In this document: positions 46,833-56,900 of the stretch, piece by piece
Position numbering within the stretch: position 1 is the stretch's first letter
Layout of the letters: every line of letters starts with the position of its first letter
Assembly: GCF_002368335.1 (NCBI RefSeq)
Contig: NZ_AP018288.1
Coordinates: forward strand, 2,594,326-2,658,325
Direction of reading: 5' to 3'
Source of the DNA: Nostoc sp. NIES-4103
Lineage (GTDB): Bacteria; Cyanobacteriota; Cyanobacteriia; Cyanobacteriales; Nostocaceae
DNA: 64,000 nt
Position numbers and translations under genes: made by a program
Notes under the pieces: generated by a model
The model's input: the letters and a program-made list of their open reading frames with translations, nothing else
What the model was told of the DNA's origin: nothing
Databases searched by the model: none

Positions 46833-47378
46833 TTAACCAAACTTGATAAATTCGCGTCCTACAAGCAGTGGTTTTTCTCCTTTTAACAATGGCTCTAACG
46901 CTGCTTTAATCCGTGTTGCATCCGGTGGACAACCTGGTAAGTAAACATCAACTGCTACTAATGTATGCACTGGTAGGACTCGATCTAGTAAGGGCGGTAC
47001 AATACCCGGTTCATGGGGAATTGTGGCGTGAATATCGGCTGCTTCGATGTAACAACGTTGGAGAACAGGTTCGGCACTACCCAAAGGATTGCGTAAAGCA
47101 GTAACATTGCCAGTGACAGCACAATCGCCAAAAGACACAAGAATTTGCGATCGCTCTCTCACTTTGCGAATCGTTTCCAAATGCTCTTCGTTAGCAATTG
47201 CACCCTCGACTAACACCACATCCACACCTTCGGGATATTCTTTAATATCAGCGAAGGGACTATAAACTAAATCTACCTGTGTTGCTAAATCAATCAGCCA
47301 TTCGTCCAAATCGAGAAAAGACATGTGACAGCCAGAACAGCCGCCTAGCCAAACCGTTGCTAATTTTAAACGAGTCAT
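46833..47378 (-). CDS. hoxY: bidirectional NiFe hydrogenase small subunit
   Basis: The 181-residue subunit carries the proximal 4Fe-4S cluster that connects the HoxH active site to the diaphorase. The four-cysteine pattern is present: GGCSGC (14 and 17), FGDCAVTGN (about 91), and LPGCPPD (about 150). It is short and lacks the twin-arginine signal and medial/distal cluster domain of uptake hydrogenases, as expected for the cytoplasmic Hox type. hoxU lies 117 bases upstream. The gap of about 400 bases to the next cluster gene is unusually large and full of repeats. Confidence 0.97.
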   Translation of the reverse strand: MTRLKLATVWLGGCSGCHMSFLDLDEWLIDLATQVDLVYSPFADIKEYPEGVDVVLVEGAIANEEHLETIRKVRERSQILVSFGDCAVTGNVTALRNPLGSAEPVLQRCYIEAADIHATIPHEPGIVPPLLDRVLPVHTLVAVDVYLPGCPPDATRIKAALEPLLKGEKPLLVGREFIKFG

Positions 47379-47380
47379 AA

Positions 47381-47422
47381 TAATTCGTAATTCGTAATTC
47401 GTAATTCGTAATTCGTAATTCG
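47381..47422. repeat. six tandem TAATTCG heptamers
   Basis: Six exact copies of a 7-base unit lie immediately before hoxY. They are followed by GGGAATGGGGAATGGG and, at 47455-47495, CCCTCATC-type repeats, filling the hoxU-hoxY gap. Confidence 0.85.
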
Positions 47423-47495
47423 GGAATGGGGAATGGGTGAATTAACATTATTCTTCATCTCCCTCATCCCCCTCATCTCCCTCCTCCCCCCATCT

Positions 47496-48212
47496 CTAAA
47501 GGTTCCATTGCTGTTTCTCCCGTGCTGTGACTAGGAAATCGAGTTTGGCGCGATCGCGTTTCATTTCACCGACGCTGGAGCCTTGGTAAAAAATTGCACC
47601 TGTTGGACAAGCATTAACGCATTTGCCGCAGGATGTACAAGTATCTGAGGTTCCCCAAGGTTGATTTAAATCGGTGATTACATGAGAATTTGTGCCTCTG
47701 CCTGCCATGTCCCAAGTGTGCGCTCCTTCGATTTCGTCACAAACACGCACGCAACGAGTGCAAAGAACACAACGGTTGTGGTCAATGCCAAAGCGCTCGT
47801 GAGAAACATCGACTTTGCGATCGGGGAAATGGTAATCTAAACGTACATGATCCATACCCATTTCAATTGCCAAGTCTTGCAATTCGCAATTACCATTAGC
47901 GACGCAGACCGAGCAAATGTGATTGCCTTCAGCAAACAGCATTTCTACAATTGTGCGACGATATTTTTGTAGGCGATCGCTATTTGTTTGTACTTCCATC
48001 CCCTCAGTAACTTTGGTTACACAAGCAGGTTGAAGTTTATTACTACCAGCAATTTCTACTAAACAAAGGCGACAAGCCCCAACATCTCCAACTCCTTCTA
48101 AATGGCACAAAGTCGGAATATGAATCCCCGCATCCTGCGCTGCTTGCAAAATTGTTTCCTCTTCACGAGCGCTGATTAATTGTTCATTGATTGTTAGTGT
48201 TTTTACTGCCAT
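47496..48212 (-). CDS. hoxU: bidirectional hydrogenase diaphorase subunit HoxU
   Basis: The 238-residue protein resembles the N-terminal part of complex I NuoG. An N-terminal 2Fe-2S plant-ferredoxin-like domain (CHLEGVGDVGACRLC near 37-51, plus a further Cys near 63) is followed by a His/Cys-ligated 4Fe-4S region (CSVCVANGNC). Two classical 4Fe-4S motifs come next: CVLCTRCVRVC (about 148-158) and CTSCGKCVNACP (about 192-203). It moves electrons between HoxF and HoxY. It lies between hoxF (upstream) and hoxY (downstream) on the same strand. Confidence 0.97.
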   Translation of the reverse strand: MAVKTLTINEQLISAREEETILQAAQDAGIHIPTLCHLEGVGDVGACRLCLVEIAGSNKLQPACVTKVTEGMEVQTNSDRLQKYRRTIVEMLFAEGNHICSVCVANGNCELQDLAIEMGMDHVRLDYHFPDRKVDVSHERFGIDHNRCVLCTRCVRVCDEIEGAHTWDMAGRGTNSHVITDLNQPWGTSDTCTSCGKCVNACPTGAIFYQGSSVGEMKRDRAKLDFLVTAREKQQWNL

Positions 48213-48282
48213 TTATTATTTATTCCTTATGAGGCAAATGTGCGTTAATGCACAATTTTTCCAGTCCTTTGTAAATACAAAT

Positions 48283-48338
48283 AACTAATGACTATTGACT
48301 AATGACTAATGACTATTGACTATTGACTATTGACTAAT
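48283..48338. repeat. TGACTAW heptamer array overlapping the hoxF 3' end
   Basis: About eight copies of TGACTAA/TGACTAT-type heptamers run through the hoxU-hoxF gap and into the last codons and stop of hoxF (ISQ-stop). Confidence 0.8.
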
Positions 48339-49961
48339 CAAAGCCAAATATTCATCACGGAAGTAATGCAAAGTACTAAATACTGGATTGGGTGCAGACT
48401 GACCAAGACCGCACAAGCTGGTATGCTTTACCATATCGCATAGTTCTTCTAGCAGTTCTAAGTCAGCAAAAGATGCTTTCCCCTCACTAATCTTGGTCAA
48501 CAATTTATACAACTGCACTGTCCCCACCCGACAGGGAATGCATTTACCGCAAGATTCATCCATGCAAAATTCCATGAAGAAGCGGGCTACATCGACCATG
48601 TTGGTAGTTTCATCCATGACTATCATGCCACCGGAACCCATCATGGAACCGAGTTGAGTGAGTGATTCATAATCCACGGGACTATCAAAAGCTGCTGCTG
48701 GAATACATCCCCCAGAAGGGCCACCTGTTTGCACTGCTTTGACTACACCGCCATTGGGTACGCCACCGCCCATTGCTTCTACAATCTGCTTTAATGAAGT
48801 TCCCATGGGTACTTCTATCAAACCTGTGTTACGGATTTTGCCTGCTAAGGCAAAAACTTTTGTGCCTTTGCTCTTGGGAGTGCCGATATTAGCAAACCAG
48901 TCAGCACCTTTGCGGATAATAGGTGCAACATTGGCGTAGGTTTCAACGTTATTAATTAAAGTAGGATAACCCCATAAACCAGACTCAGCAGGATAAGGCG
49001 GACGGGGATGAGGAGTCCCGCGTTTACCTTCAATAGAAGCCATTAAAGCAGTTTCTTCACCGCAGACATAAGCCCCTGCACCGATACGAATATCAATTTT
49101 AAAATCAAATCGAGAGTCAAAAATTTGACTGCCCAAGATGCCAAGACGTTGGGCTTGGTGAATTGCAGTTTGCAAACGCTTGATCGCAACGGGATATTCT
49201 GCCCGAATGTAGATGTAGCCTTGATTTGCGCCTACAGCATAAGCTGCGATCGCCATTCCTTCCAAAACGCGATGAGGATCACTTTCTAGGACACTACGAT
49301 CCATAAACGCACCTGGATCGCCTTCATCAGCGTTGCAGATTACAAACTTGCGATCGCCTTTTGCTTTAGCTACGGTTGCCCATTTCACACCTGTAGGATA
49401 GCCAGCACCACCACGTCCCCGTAAACCACTGCGGGTAATAGTATCTACTACTTGGTTGGGTGTCATCTCCCGTAAGACATGGTAAAGGGCTTGATAACCT
49501 TTAGCAGCAATATAAGACTGAATGCGTTCGGGATCGATTTTGCCACTGTTTTCTAAGACAATGGGCATCTGGTATGTAAAAAATGGATGAGTTAAATCAC
49601 CTTGTTGGACTGTTGTCTGTTCCCCATTGAGAGCGGCGATAATTGAAGGTGCATCATCAGGTGTAACTTTCTCATACAATTTGCTATTTGGAGATTGCTT
49701 ACACTCTTCCCCACTCCCCACTCCCCACTCCCGACTCCCCACTTCCACTAATGGCCCTTGACAGCACAAACGCATACAGCCAACGCCGCGAACTTCCACT
49801 GTTTGTGTTAAATTCTCTGCTTCTACAGCTTCTTCTAAACGCTGTTTGACGGCTTGTGAATTGGCAGACAGACAACCAGCTGCAACACAAGTGCGAATTT
49901 GCACAGGTTTCTCTGAAGCACGTTCTTTTTGGGCAATTTCCAGTAATTCAGGTAGATCCAT
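48327..49961 (-). CDS. hoxF: bidirectional hydrogenase diaphorase subunit HoxF
   Basis: This is the NAD(P)H- and FMN-binding subunit, homologous to NuoE/NuoF. An N-terminal thioredoxin-like 2Fe-2S domain has CVAAGC and CMRLCCQGP. The FMN/NAD region has GRGGAGYPTGVKW and CNADEGDPGAFMDRS. The C-terminal 4Fe-4S motif is SCGKCIPCRVGT, with a later Cys in SLCGLG. From the ATG at 49961 (MDLPELLEIA) it has 544 residues and overlaps hoxE by 14 bases, suggesting coupled translation; an upstream in-frame start at 49991 is less likely. Between the N-terminal domain and LYEKVTPDDAP there are about 18 extra residues (about 74-92, SREWGVGSGEECKQSPNS) encoded by intergenic-type GGGGAGT repeats, so an insertion is likely. 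Confidence 0.96.
   Translation of the reverse strand: MDLPELLEIAQKERASEKPVQIRTCVAAGCLSANSQAVKQRLEEAVEAENLTQTVEVRGVGCMRLCCQGPLVEVGSREWGVGSGEECKQSPNSKLYEKVTPDDAPSIIAALNGEQTTVQQGDLTHPFFTYQMPIVLENSGKIDPERIQSYIAAKGYQALYHVLREMTPNQVVDTITRSGLRGRGGAGYPTGVKWATVAKAKGDRKFVICNADEGDPGAFMDRSVLESDPHRVLEGMAIAAYAVGANQGYIYIRAEYPVAIKRLQTAIHQAQRLGILGSQIFDSRFDFKIDIRIGAGAYVCGEETALMASIEGKRGTPHPRPPYPAESGLWGYPTLINNVETYANVAPIIRKGADWFANIGTPKSKGTKVFALAGKIRNTGLIEVPMGTSLKQIVEAMGGGVPNGGVVKAVQTGGPSGGCIPAAAFDSPVDYESLTQLGSMMGSGGMIVMDETTNMVDVARFFMEFCMDESCGKCIPCRVGTVQLYKLLTKISEGKASFADLELLEELCDMVKHTSLCGLGQSAPNPVFSTLHYFRDEYLALISQ
49684..49742. repeat. in-frame GGGGAGTGGGGAGT-type repeat inside hoxF
   Basis: The plus strand reads CTCTTCCCCACTCCCCACTC and similar units. 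This is the same low-complexity DNA seen between genes at 47424-47440 and 22410-22450. It adds about 18 codons to hoxF without a frameshift. Confidence 0.7.
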
Positions 49962-50481
49962 CTTGCAACCATCCTTTGATGTGATCAACAACTGATTCAG
50001 GGGTTTGATTGCCTAAAACAGTGCCATCAAATACTACAGCCGGTGCAATTCCACAGGCACCTAAACACCTTGCTGTTAGCAGTGAAATCTGACCATCTGC
50101 CGAGGTTTCACCAGCTTTGATATGGGCAGACTTTTCTAGATTTGCCAGGATAGCTTGAGCGCCTTTGACGTAACAAGCTGTACCCGTACACACCACACAA
50201 GTATGTACGCCACTAGGTGCAAGTGAAAACAAATGGTAGAATGTGGCAACACCATAAACTCGACTAGGTGGCAGTTTGAGCTGATGTGCAATGTAAATTA
50301 ATACATCGTTTTCTAAATAACCAAAAAGTTCTTGCGCTTTATGCAATATCTCAATGAGTGCATCCTGTTGATACTGGTAGCGTTTGATAGTTGCATCCAG
50401 CATCTTGAAGCGCTTATCACCACGAGTTGCTCTTGATGCTTTTACCGTGTTGTTAGTTTTAACAGCAGATGCTGAATTCAT
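49948..50481 (-). CDS. hoxE: bidirectional hydrogenase diaphorase subunit HoxE
   Basis: The 177-residue NuoE-like protein has a helical N-terminal half and a thioredoxin-like 2Fe-2S domain. The four ligands are in CTGTACYVKG and ARCLGACG. In cyanobacteria HoxE is the fifth subunit and is implicated in ferredoxin contact and electron entry to HoxFU. It is the first gene of the cluster, so the promoter should lie in 50482-50672; I could not pick out a definite -10 or LexA-type site there. The first 25 residues are a variable Ala/Lys-rich tail. Confidence 0.97.
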   Translation of the reverse strand: MNSASAVKTNNTVKASRATRGDKRFKMLDATIKRYQYQQDALIEILHKAQELFGYLENDVLIYIAHQLKLPPSRVYGVATFYHLFSLAPSGVHTCVVCTGTACYVKGAQAILANLEKSAHIKAGETSADGQISLLTARCLGACGIAPAVVFDGTVLGNQTPESVVDHIKGWLQDGST

Positions 50482-50672
50482 GGTTTGAGCCTTTTGAGAA
50501 GTTAGATCAATTCAATGGACTTTTCTAAGTTTTTTCGTCGTTATTGCTCTGGCCTCTTTTTCAGGTGTTCCAGGTTTTGCAATTAGGATGATAGAAGAAC
50601 AATTTGAGAAACTTGTGAGGACAGTTAAGTCAGTAGGGGCGATGAAATCGAACTCTGTAAACTTTTGTAAGA

Positions 50673-50700
50673 AAGGGTAAAGGTTTTAACCTTTACCCTT
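50673..50700 (-). terminator. 13-bp perfect hairpin between the SH3 gene and hoxE
   Basis: 50673-50685 pairs exactly with 50688-50700. It lies 38 bases after the SH3-like gene's stop on the minus strand and is followed there by TTTCTTAC. It probably ends that transcript ahead of the hox promoter. Confidence 0.65.
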
Positions 50701-50738
50701 CTTAATATGGTTATGTTTATTTTTGCCGACTGACTTTA

Positions 50739-51395
50739 CTAACCACAATAAGCCAAGTTGCTCAATCCAGGAGTATTTACTAAGTCAGTATTAACTATCC
50801 AACCATTACCGGATAATTCACCAGGAAAACTTCTAGAAAGGTCGATTTCTACCCAGATGTAATTTTCGGATCTGTAGGACTTAACTACATTACCTGTTGT
50901 CAAGTTCACAAACACTCTTGTATTTGGATAAAGTGTTGTGATGTAGTTTCCTCTTGTACTAGGTTCACTACGTATAATAATTTCTGGTCGTACAATTTGC
51001 CGACAGACACTGTTAATAGTTGGTCTATTCCACGGTTTTTGCTCGCTGTTATTCGTTTCACAATACTTGAGTACAGCAGTTTGAATAAACCCAGAATTAG
51101 GAGATTGAATTCTTACAAATCTATCTCCATTAGCCGGGATATATGCTAAGGATACCTTTGTATTTGCAGAGAATATCTTAATAGCATTAGATGTTGTTGA
51201 GGGTTCTTGAAAAATTGGAGTATCTACTTTAGTCGCACGACAACTAGACGATGAAGAATTGAAGGGATTTTCTTCTATTTGAGCTAACACAGGTAAACTG
51301 AGAGCAAAATTAGCAATATTTACTAAACTAAAAATATACAATAACTTATGAAATTTCACGTTTTTGACCTCAATATCACTCATGAAAGAGTGCAA
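50739..51395 (-). CDS. secreted SH3-like domain protein
   Basis: The 218-residue product has a signal-like hydrophobic stretch at about 18-38 (LLYIFSLVNIANFALSL, then PVLAQ). Two bacterial SH3-like repeats follow: about 50-110 (TPIFQEPSTTSNAIKIFSAN... RFVRIQSPNSGFIQ) and about 130-205 (EIIIRSEPSTRGNYITTLYP... WVEI). The PxxxSxxIxxLxxxxxV and W-V pattern is typical of periplasmic SH3_3 domains that bind peptidoglycan or proteins. Cysteines near 53, 111, 131 and 217 could form disulphides. There is no enzymatic domain. It has its own terminator and is probably not functionally linked to hox. Confidence 0.7.
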   Translation of the reverse strand: MHSFMSDIEVKNVKFHKLLYIFSLVNIANFALSLPVLAQIEENPFNSSSSSCRATKVDTPIFQEPSTTSNAIKIFSANTKVSLAYIPANGDRFVRIQSPNSGFIQTAVLKYCETNNSEQKPWNRPTINSVCRQIVRPEIIIRSEPSTRGNYITTLYPNTRVFVNLTTGNVVKSYRSENYIWVEIDLSRSFPGELSGNGWIVNTDLVNTPGLSNLAYCG

Positions 51396-51618
51396 AATAG
51401 ATTGCGATTCTCAGCTAAAACACATTTAAATTGCATAATTATTTGTGTAGGTCGTTGAACCATGGCGATGACTGATAACTGATGACCGATGACAGTTATC
51501 AGTTATCAGGAGCCATCAACACAATTAGATATGGAATCTTCATGTGGAAAAGCTGATCAACTCTGACGTGAAAATATTTTACAACTGTTAAAGAGTATTA
51601 TTATTTACTTAATAAAAA

Positions 51619-51648
51619 AGATGAAGTATCAAAATTTATACTTCATCT
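51619..51648 (-). terminator. rho-independent terminator of murJ
   Basis: 51619-51629 pairs with 51638-51648 (11 bp, 8-base loop). On the minus strand it is followed by a run of six T, 39 bases after the murJ stop. Confidence 0.85.
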
Positions 51649-51686
51649 TAGCCTGCGGTAAACCGCCTAAAAGACATTTAAATGCT

Positions 51687-53297
51687 TCACCCTTTAGCCT
51701 TGAAAAAGCGCGATCGCATACGAACCACAAAAGTATTGACTTCTGGAATTTTCATGAATGAAGCGATCGCTCCAAATACCACAATTCCCACTAAGCTAGA
51801 TATGCTTAACTGCAACAGTAAAATCAGTAAACCCTGTTTACCTAATACCTGTTGACAAGCAACCAGAGTGGCGTAGCTTGCTATGCCAGAGACGATGCTA
51901 CCCGCAGTTAAACCGAGAATTGGCACACTCCACTCACGCCAAGGTAAACCATTCAGCTTGCGATCGAGCAACCACAACAGCATCAACATTGAGCTACAAT
52001 TGACACCCACTGTTGCTAAAACTAAACCAGGGGCACCAAAAGGTTTAACAAAAATCCAATCTAGTCCGGCATTGAGGAAAATGTTAAAAGTACTGATGCG
52101 AAAAGGTGTCTGTCCATCACCCAAGGCATAAAACACCCGCACCAAAACATCACGCCCCAAATAAGCAAACATGCCAATGCCGTAAAAAATCAGCAGGGAT
52201 GACACCAATTCTGTAGCATCTTGCTTGAATGCACCACGTTCATATACTAACTGAACAATGGGTACAGCTAGGGCCACCATCAGCGCTCCTAGAGGCAGCA
52301 TGGTGACAGCACTCAGTAGCAATCCCTGGCGAATGCGTAATTTCAAGTCGTCCCATTTTTCTGGTTCGGCAAGTTTGGCAAATATCGGTAATAAAGGCAA
52401 CAAAATGATATTAGAAATAATGCCTAAAGGAGTTTGCACTAGCAAATTTGCATAGTTAAAGCCAGCAGCAGCACCAGGGATAGGACTAGCAAAGTAAAGG
52501 ACGGTAGCAAAGTTAATTGGCATCATGCCTGAGGAAATGGTCGCCGGAGTCATGATTTTAATCACTTCTTGGACGCTGGGGGATTTAAAATCAAACCGCA
52601 ACTTTAATGTGCCTAGTCCTAACCGCCATTGGACAACTAGCTGCACCAACCACTGGAGAACTGCACCTACCAAAGTTCCCCAAGCTAGTACCATGCCACC
52701 AATGTAAGCATATTCTGGCTTGATAATGTCCTTACCATACTGTAAAGCCATGATCCCAATGCCGATAATCACGGTAATACTAGATAACAAAGGGCTGATG
52801 GAGAGTAACCAATATTGATTGGCAGCATTGAGAGTGCCGAAACCGATACCAATTAATCCAGAAAATAAAGCCATCGGTGCCATAATTTGGATCTGTTGAA
52901 TTGCGATCGCTCTGGTTGTGTCATCCAAGCCATAACCGATTAAATCAACGACCTCATCTGCAAAGAAAATCTGAGCAAATGTCACTAGCAACAGCAATCC
53001 ACCCACTAGCGTTGTCACCGTTTCCACAATGGGAGCCGCTTCTTCTTGCCTGCGCTTAGCTAAAACACTGACAACCGCACTGTGTAATGGCCCATTGACA
53101 CCGCCCAGTAATATTAACAGAAAACCAGGAATAACATAAGCATAACTATAGGCAGTAGCAGCAGCACCAACACCGAAAGCGGCAGCGATCGCCAACTGTC
53201 GCACTAAACCAACAACTTTACTAATTAATGTGGCTGCGGCAACAATGCCAGCAATCCCAGCAAATGAACGAGAGGGTTTTTGCTCTTGATTAGTCAC
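51687..53297 (-). CDS. murJ: lipid II flippase MurJ
   Basis: The 536-residue polytopic membrane protein of the MATE/MOP family has about 14 hydrophobic helices. The N-terminal signature is AATLISKVVGLVRQLAIAAAFG, and a conserved YALGDGQTPFRIS segment lies near 395. It flips lipid-linked peptidoglycan precursor across the plasma membrane. The GTG start at 53297 gives MTNQEQKPSRSF before the first helix, with no better start nearby. It is a single gene with a clear terminator. Confidence 0.93.
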   Translation of the reverse strand: MTNQEQKPSRSFAGIAGIVAAATLISKVVGLVRQLAIAAAFGVGAAATAYSYAYVIPGFLLILLGGVNGPLHSAVVSVLAKRRQEEAAPIVETVTTLVGGLLLLVTFAQIFFADEVVDLIGYGLDDTTRAIAIQQIQIMAPMALFSGLIGIGFGTLNAANQYWLLSISPLLSSITVIIGIGIMALQYGKDIIKPEYAYIGGMVLAWGTLVGAVLQWLVQLVVQWRLGLGTLKLRFDFKSPSVQEVIKIMTPATISSGMMPINFATVLYFASPIPGAAAGFNYANLLVQTPLGIISNIILLPLLPIFAKLAEPEKWDDLKLRIRQGLLLSAVTMLPLGALMVALAVPIVQLVYERGAFKQDATELVSSLLIFYGIGMFAYLGRDVLVRVFYALGDGQTPFRISTFNIFLNAGLDWIFVKPFGAPGLVLATVGVNCSSMLMLLWLLDRKLNGLPWREWSVPILGLTAGSIVSGIASYATLVACQQVLGKQGLLILLLQLSISSLVGIVVFGAIASFMKIPEVNTFVVRMRSRFFKAKG

Positions 53298-53620
53298 GAA
53301 GTATACCTGACAACTCTGCTAGAGTGCATATTTCTGAAACATTTAACCTGAAATTCTAAGGGATGTCAGGCAAATGAGTCATTAAATTTTAATCTGATGG
53401 GAATAATTTTAAGTGCGATCGCTCCAAATAAAAATGCAACTTGGTATAAATACAGGTTGCGTTAGCGATAATGTTCTATTTAACACATATTTTCAAATCG
53501 TCATTGCTCAATATTGCTGGTCAAATAAGACTGTAAAAATACTACCGTTTGGATGATTATTTTTAACAGTAATGTTGCCGTGATGTGTCTCGATTCAGAT
53601 TTTACACCTGACCCTGAGTA
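53298..53620. other. intergenic region
   Basis: This is the divergent region between murJ and the large kinase gene. No gene is apparent; it is A/T-rich with one GCGATCGC site. Confidence 0.4.
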
Positions 53621-53702
53621 AGCCTTGAACTGAAGTTCAAGGCTGATAGCTAAAGTCCGTTAAAACGGACTGAGATTGATGTTTAGTAAGCTAAAGCTTA
53701 CT
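53621..53702. repeat. cluster of three consecutive perfect hairpins
   Basis: Hairpin 1 is 53621-53644 (10-bp arms), hairpin 2 is 53654-53671 (8-bp arms), and hairpin 3 is 53685-53702 (8-bp arms). All have 2-4-base loops and regular spacing. The unit looks like a dispersed cyanobacterial repeat. Beyond it, 53754-53942 is open but has no coding signature. Confidence 0.75.
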
Positions 53703-53948
53703 CCAGCTTTGAGCCTGTGAAATTTATTTATTGGCGGTAAATTGGGCAGGTAGGTGCAAGATTTGAGCGTGAAAACCCCCTCTCTTTTCCTGCTGATGCT
53801 TCTACGTTGCTACCGCTTCATTAATAACCCAGTACAACACACAGGAAAAAAACTTAAACTTGCATCAGTTTTAGCAAAAACTGAGATGCTCTCTGGGAAT
53901 AATAGCTTCATAAGGCAAAAACGTAATTTTATTATTAAGTAGGCATAA

Positions 53949-56900
53949 ATGAGTATTGCGAGTCAGACCCCCATAATTGCTGGATATCAAATTAGCTCTC
54001 AACTGTATGCAGGCTCCAGAACCAGAGTATATCGAGCTATTAGAGAGCAAGAAGCACTCGCAGTAGTCATTAAACTTCTGACATCTAAATATCCCAGCTT
54101 CAACGAATTATTGCAATTTCGCCATCAATATACCATTAGCAAAAATCTCAACATTCCCGGTATCATTCATCCCTTATCCTTAGAAACCTATGGAAATGGT
54201 TATATTTTGGTAATGGAAGATCGGGGGGAAATTTCTTTACGAGAATATATTCAAAGCACAACTCTTTCACTGGTTGAATTTTTGGCGATCGCTATTCAAT
54301 TAACCGATGTTATCCACAGTTTACACCAAAACCGTGTGATTCACAAAGACATCAAACCTGCGAACATTCTGATTCATCCCCAAACAAAACAAATTCAACT
54401 AATTGACTTTAGTATCGCTTCCCTGTTGCCTAAAGAAACCCAAGAAATTAAAAGCCCTAATGTTTTAGAAGGAACCCTCGCTTATATTTCACCTGAACAA
54501 ACTGGTAGGATGAACCGAGGTATAGACTACCGCAGTGATTTTTATTCTTTGGGTGTGACATTTTATGAATTATTAACAGGGGAGTTACCATTTATCTGTG
54601 ATGATCCGATGGAATTGGTACATTGTCATATTGCCAAAATACCTACGGCATTGGGGAATAGGGAAGAGATTCCGCAGGTAGTTTCAGATATTGTCATGAA
54701 ATTAATGGCGAAAAACGCCGAAGATAGATATCAGAGTGCTTTAGGATTAAAACACGATTTAGAAAATTGTTTATATCAACTTAAAGATACTGGCAAAATT
54801 ACAAATTTTGAAATTGGTCAGTGGGATGTCTACGATCGCTTTATCATCAAAGAAAGACTCTATGGACGTGAAGCAGAAGTCCAAACTTTACTGGATGCCT
54901 TTGAGCGCGTCGCCAATGGTACATCTGAAATGATGTTGGTGGCAGGATTTTCGGGGATTGGTAAAACTGCGGTAGTCAATGAAGTTCACAAACCAATTAC
55001 TCGTCAGCAAGGGTATTTTATCAAAGGAAAATTTGACCAATTTAATCGTAATATTCCCCTATCAGCTTTTGTGCAAGTCTTACGGGATTTAATGGGACAA
55101 TTATTGTCGGAATCTGACGCGCACTTAGCACAATGGAAAACCAAGATTCTCGAAGCTGTGGGAGAGAATGGACAAATTTTAATTGAGGTAATTCCTGAAC
55201 TCGAACGAATTATTGGTCAGCAACCTTCTGTGCCAGAACTATCACCAACTGCCGCACAAAATCGCTTTAATTTATTGTTCCAAAAATTTATTGACGTCTT
55301 TACCACAAAAGAACATCCGTTAGTAATTTTTCTGGATGATTTACAATGGGCAGATTCAGCTTCCCTACAGTTGATTAAACTGCTGATGCAGGATAATAGC
55401 TATCTGCTATTGTTGGGGGCTTATCGTGACAATGAAGTTTCGCCGGCACATCCATTCATCTTGACAGTGGAGGAACTGAAGAAAGCTCAGAAGACTGTTA
55501 ATACAATTACTCTTTCACCTCTTGCCTTGAATGATACAAATCAGTTAGTTGCTGATACATTGCATTGTACAACACAGCGATCGCGTCCCCTCACAGAATT
55601 AATCGATCGCAAAACTCAAGGAAATCCGTTTTTTATCACCCAGTTTCTCAAAGCATTACACGAAGACGGACAGATTAAGTTTAATTGTGACCAAGGCTAT
55701 TGGGAATGTGATATTGTCCAAATCAATGCGCTTTCCCTCACCGAGGATGTGGTGGAATTTATGGCGCAGCAGTTACAGAAATTGCCAAAAGCAACGCAAC
55801 AAGTACTCAAGTTAGCGGCTTGTATCGGGAATCAATTTGATTTAGCAACCTTGGCGATCGTTTGCGAACAATCACAAGTAGATACGGCGGCGGCTTTGTG
55901 GAAAGCCTTACAGGAAGGACTGATTCTGCCACAAAGTCAATTATATAAATTTTATCTCAGCCATGAACAGGCAGATGCAAATACTAGCAACATCGAAAAT
56001 GTCACCTATCGGTTTCTACATGATCGCGTCCAACAAGCCGCCTATTCTCTGATTCCTGAAAAGCAAAAACAAACAACCCATTATCACATCGGACAACTAC
56101 TTCTACAAAAGATTTCGCCAAAAGCAAGAGTTGAACGCATTTTTGAGGTGGTCAATCAATTAAACTATGGTACTGCTTTAATTACCGAAAAAAGCGAACG
56201 AGAGGAACTCGCACAACTTAACCTCACAGCCTGTCGCAAAGCCAAAAGCGCAACTGCTTATCAGGCAGCTCGTGAATATGTGACAGTGGGTTTGTCCCTC
56301 TTGGGAGAAAAAGCTTGGCAACAGCAATACCAAATCACCCTTGCTTTTCATGAATTAGCTGCTGAGTTAGCTTGGCTATGCGGTGACTTTGAAATGATGG
56401 AAAATTTCATTGAAATTGTCATTGAACATACACATTCCCAACTAGAAAAAGTTAACGTTTACCGAATCAGAATCCAAGCTAATTCCTCTCAAAATAGACT
56501 TGGTGAAGCTGTGGCTATCGGTACACAAATTCTGCAACAGTTGGGTGTCACCTTTCCTGAAACACCTACAAATACGGATATTCAACAGGCAATCGAAGAA
56601 ATCAGCGAACTGATTGGTGACAGAGAAATTGCAGATTTAATTCACCTAAAAACGATGGCTGATGTAGAAAAATTGGCAATTATCCAGATTGCCAACAGTA
56701 TTTTTCCCGCAGCTTTCAACTTTGGCTCCCCCATATTCCCGTTACTAGTTTCTTTGTCAGTAAAATTATCTGTTCAATATGGAAATACATCGACATCAGG
56801 CTATAGCTACGCTTGCTATGGCATCACTCTATGTAGTCTTTTGCAAGATGTAAATACAGCCACAAAGTTTGCACAATTGGCACTCAATATTATCGCTAAA

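Noticed and set aside
53754..53942. 62-codon ORF before the large kinase
   Set aside because: It has no ribosome site, no recognisable domain, and lies in repeat-containing intergenic DNA.
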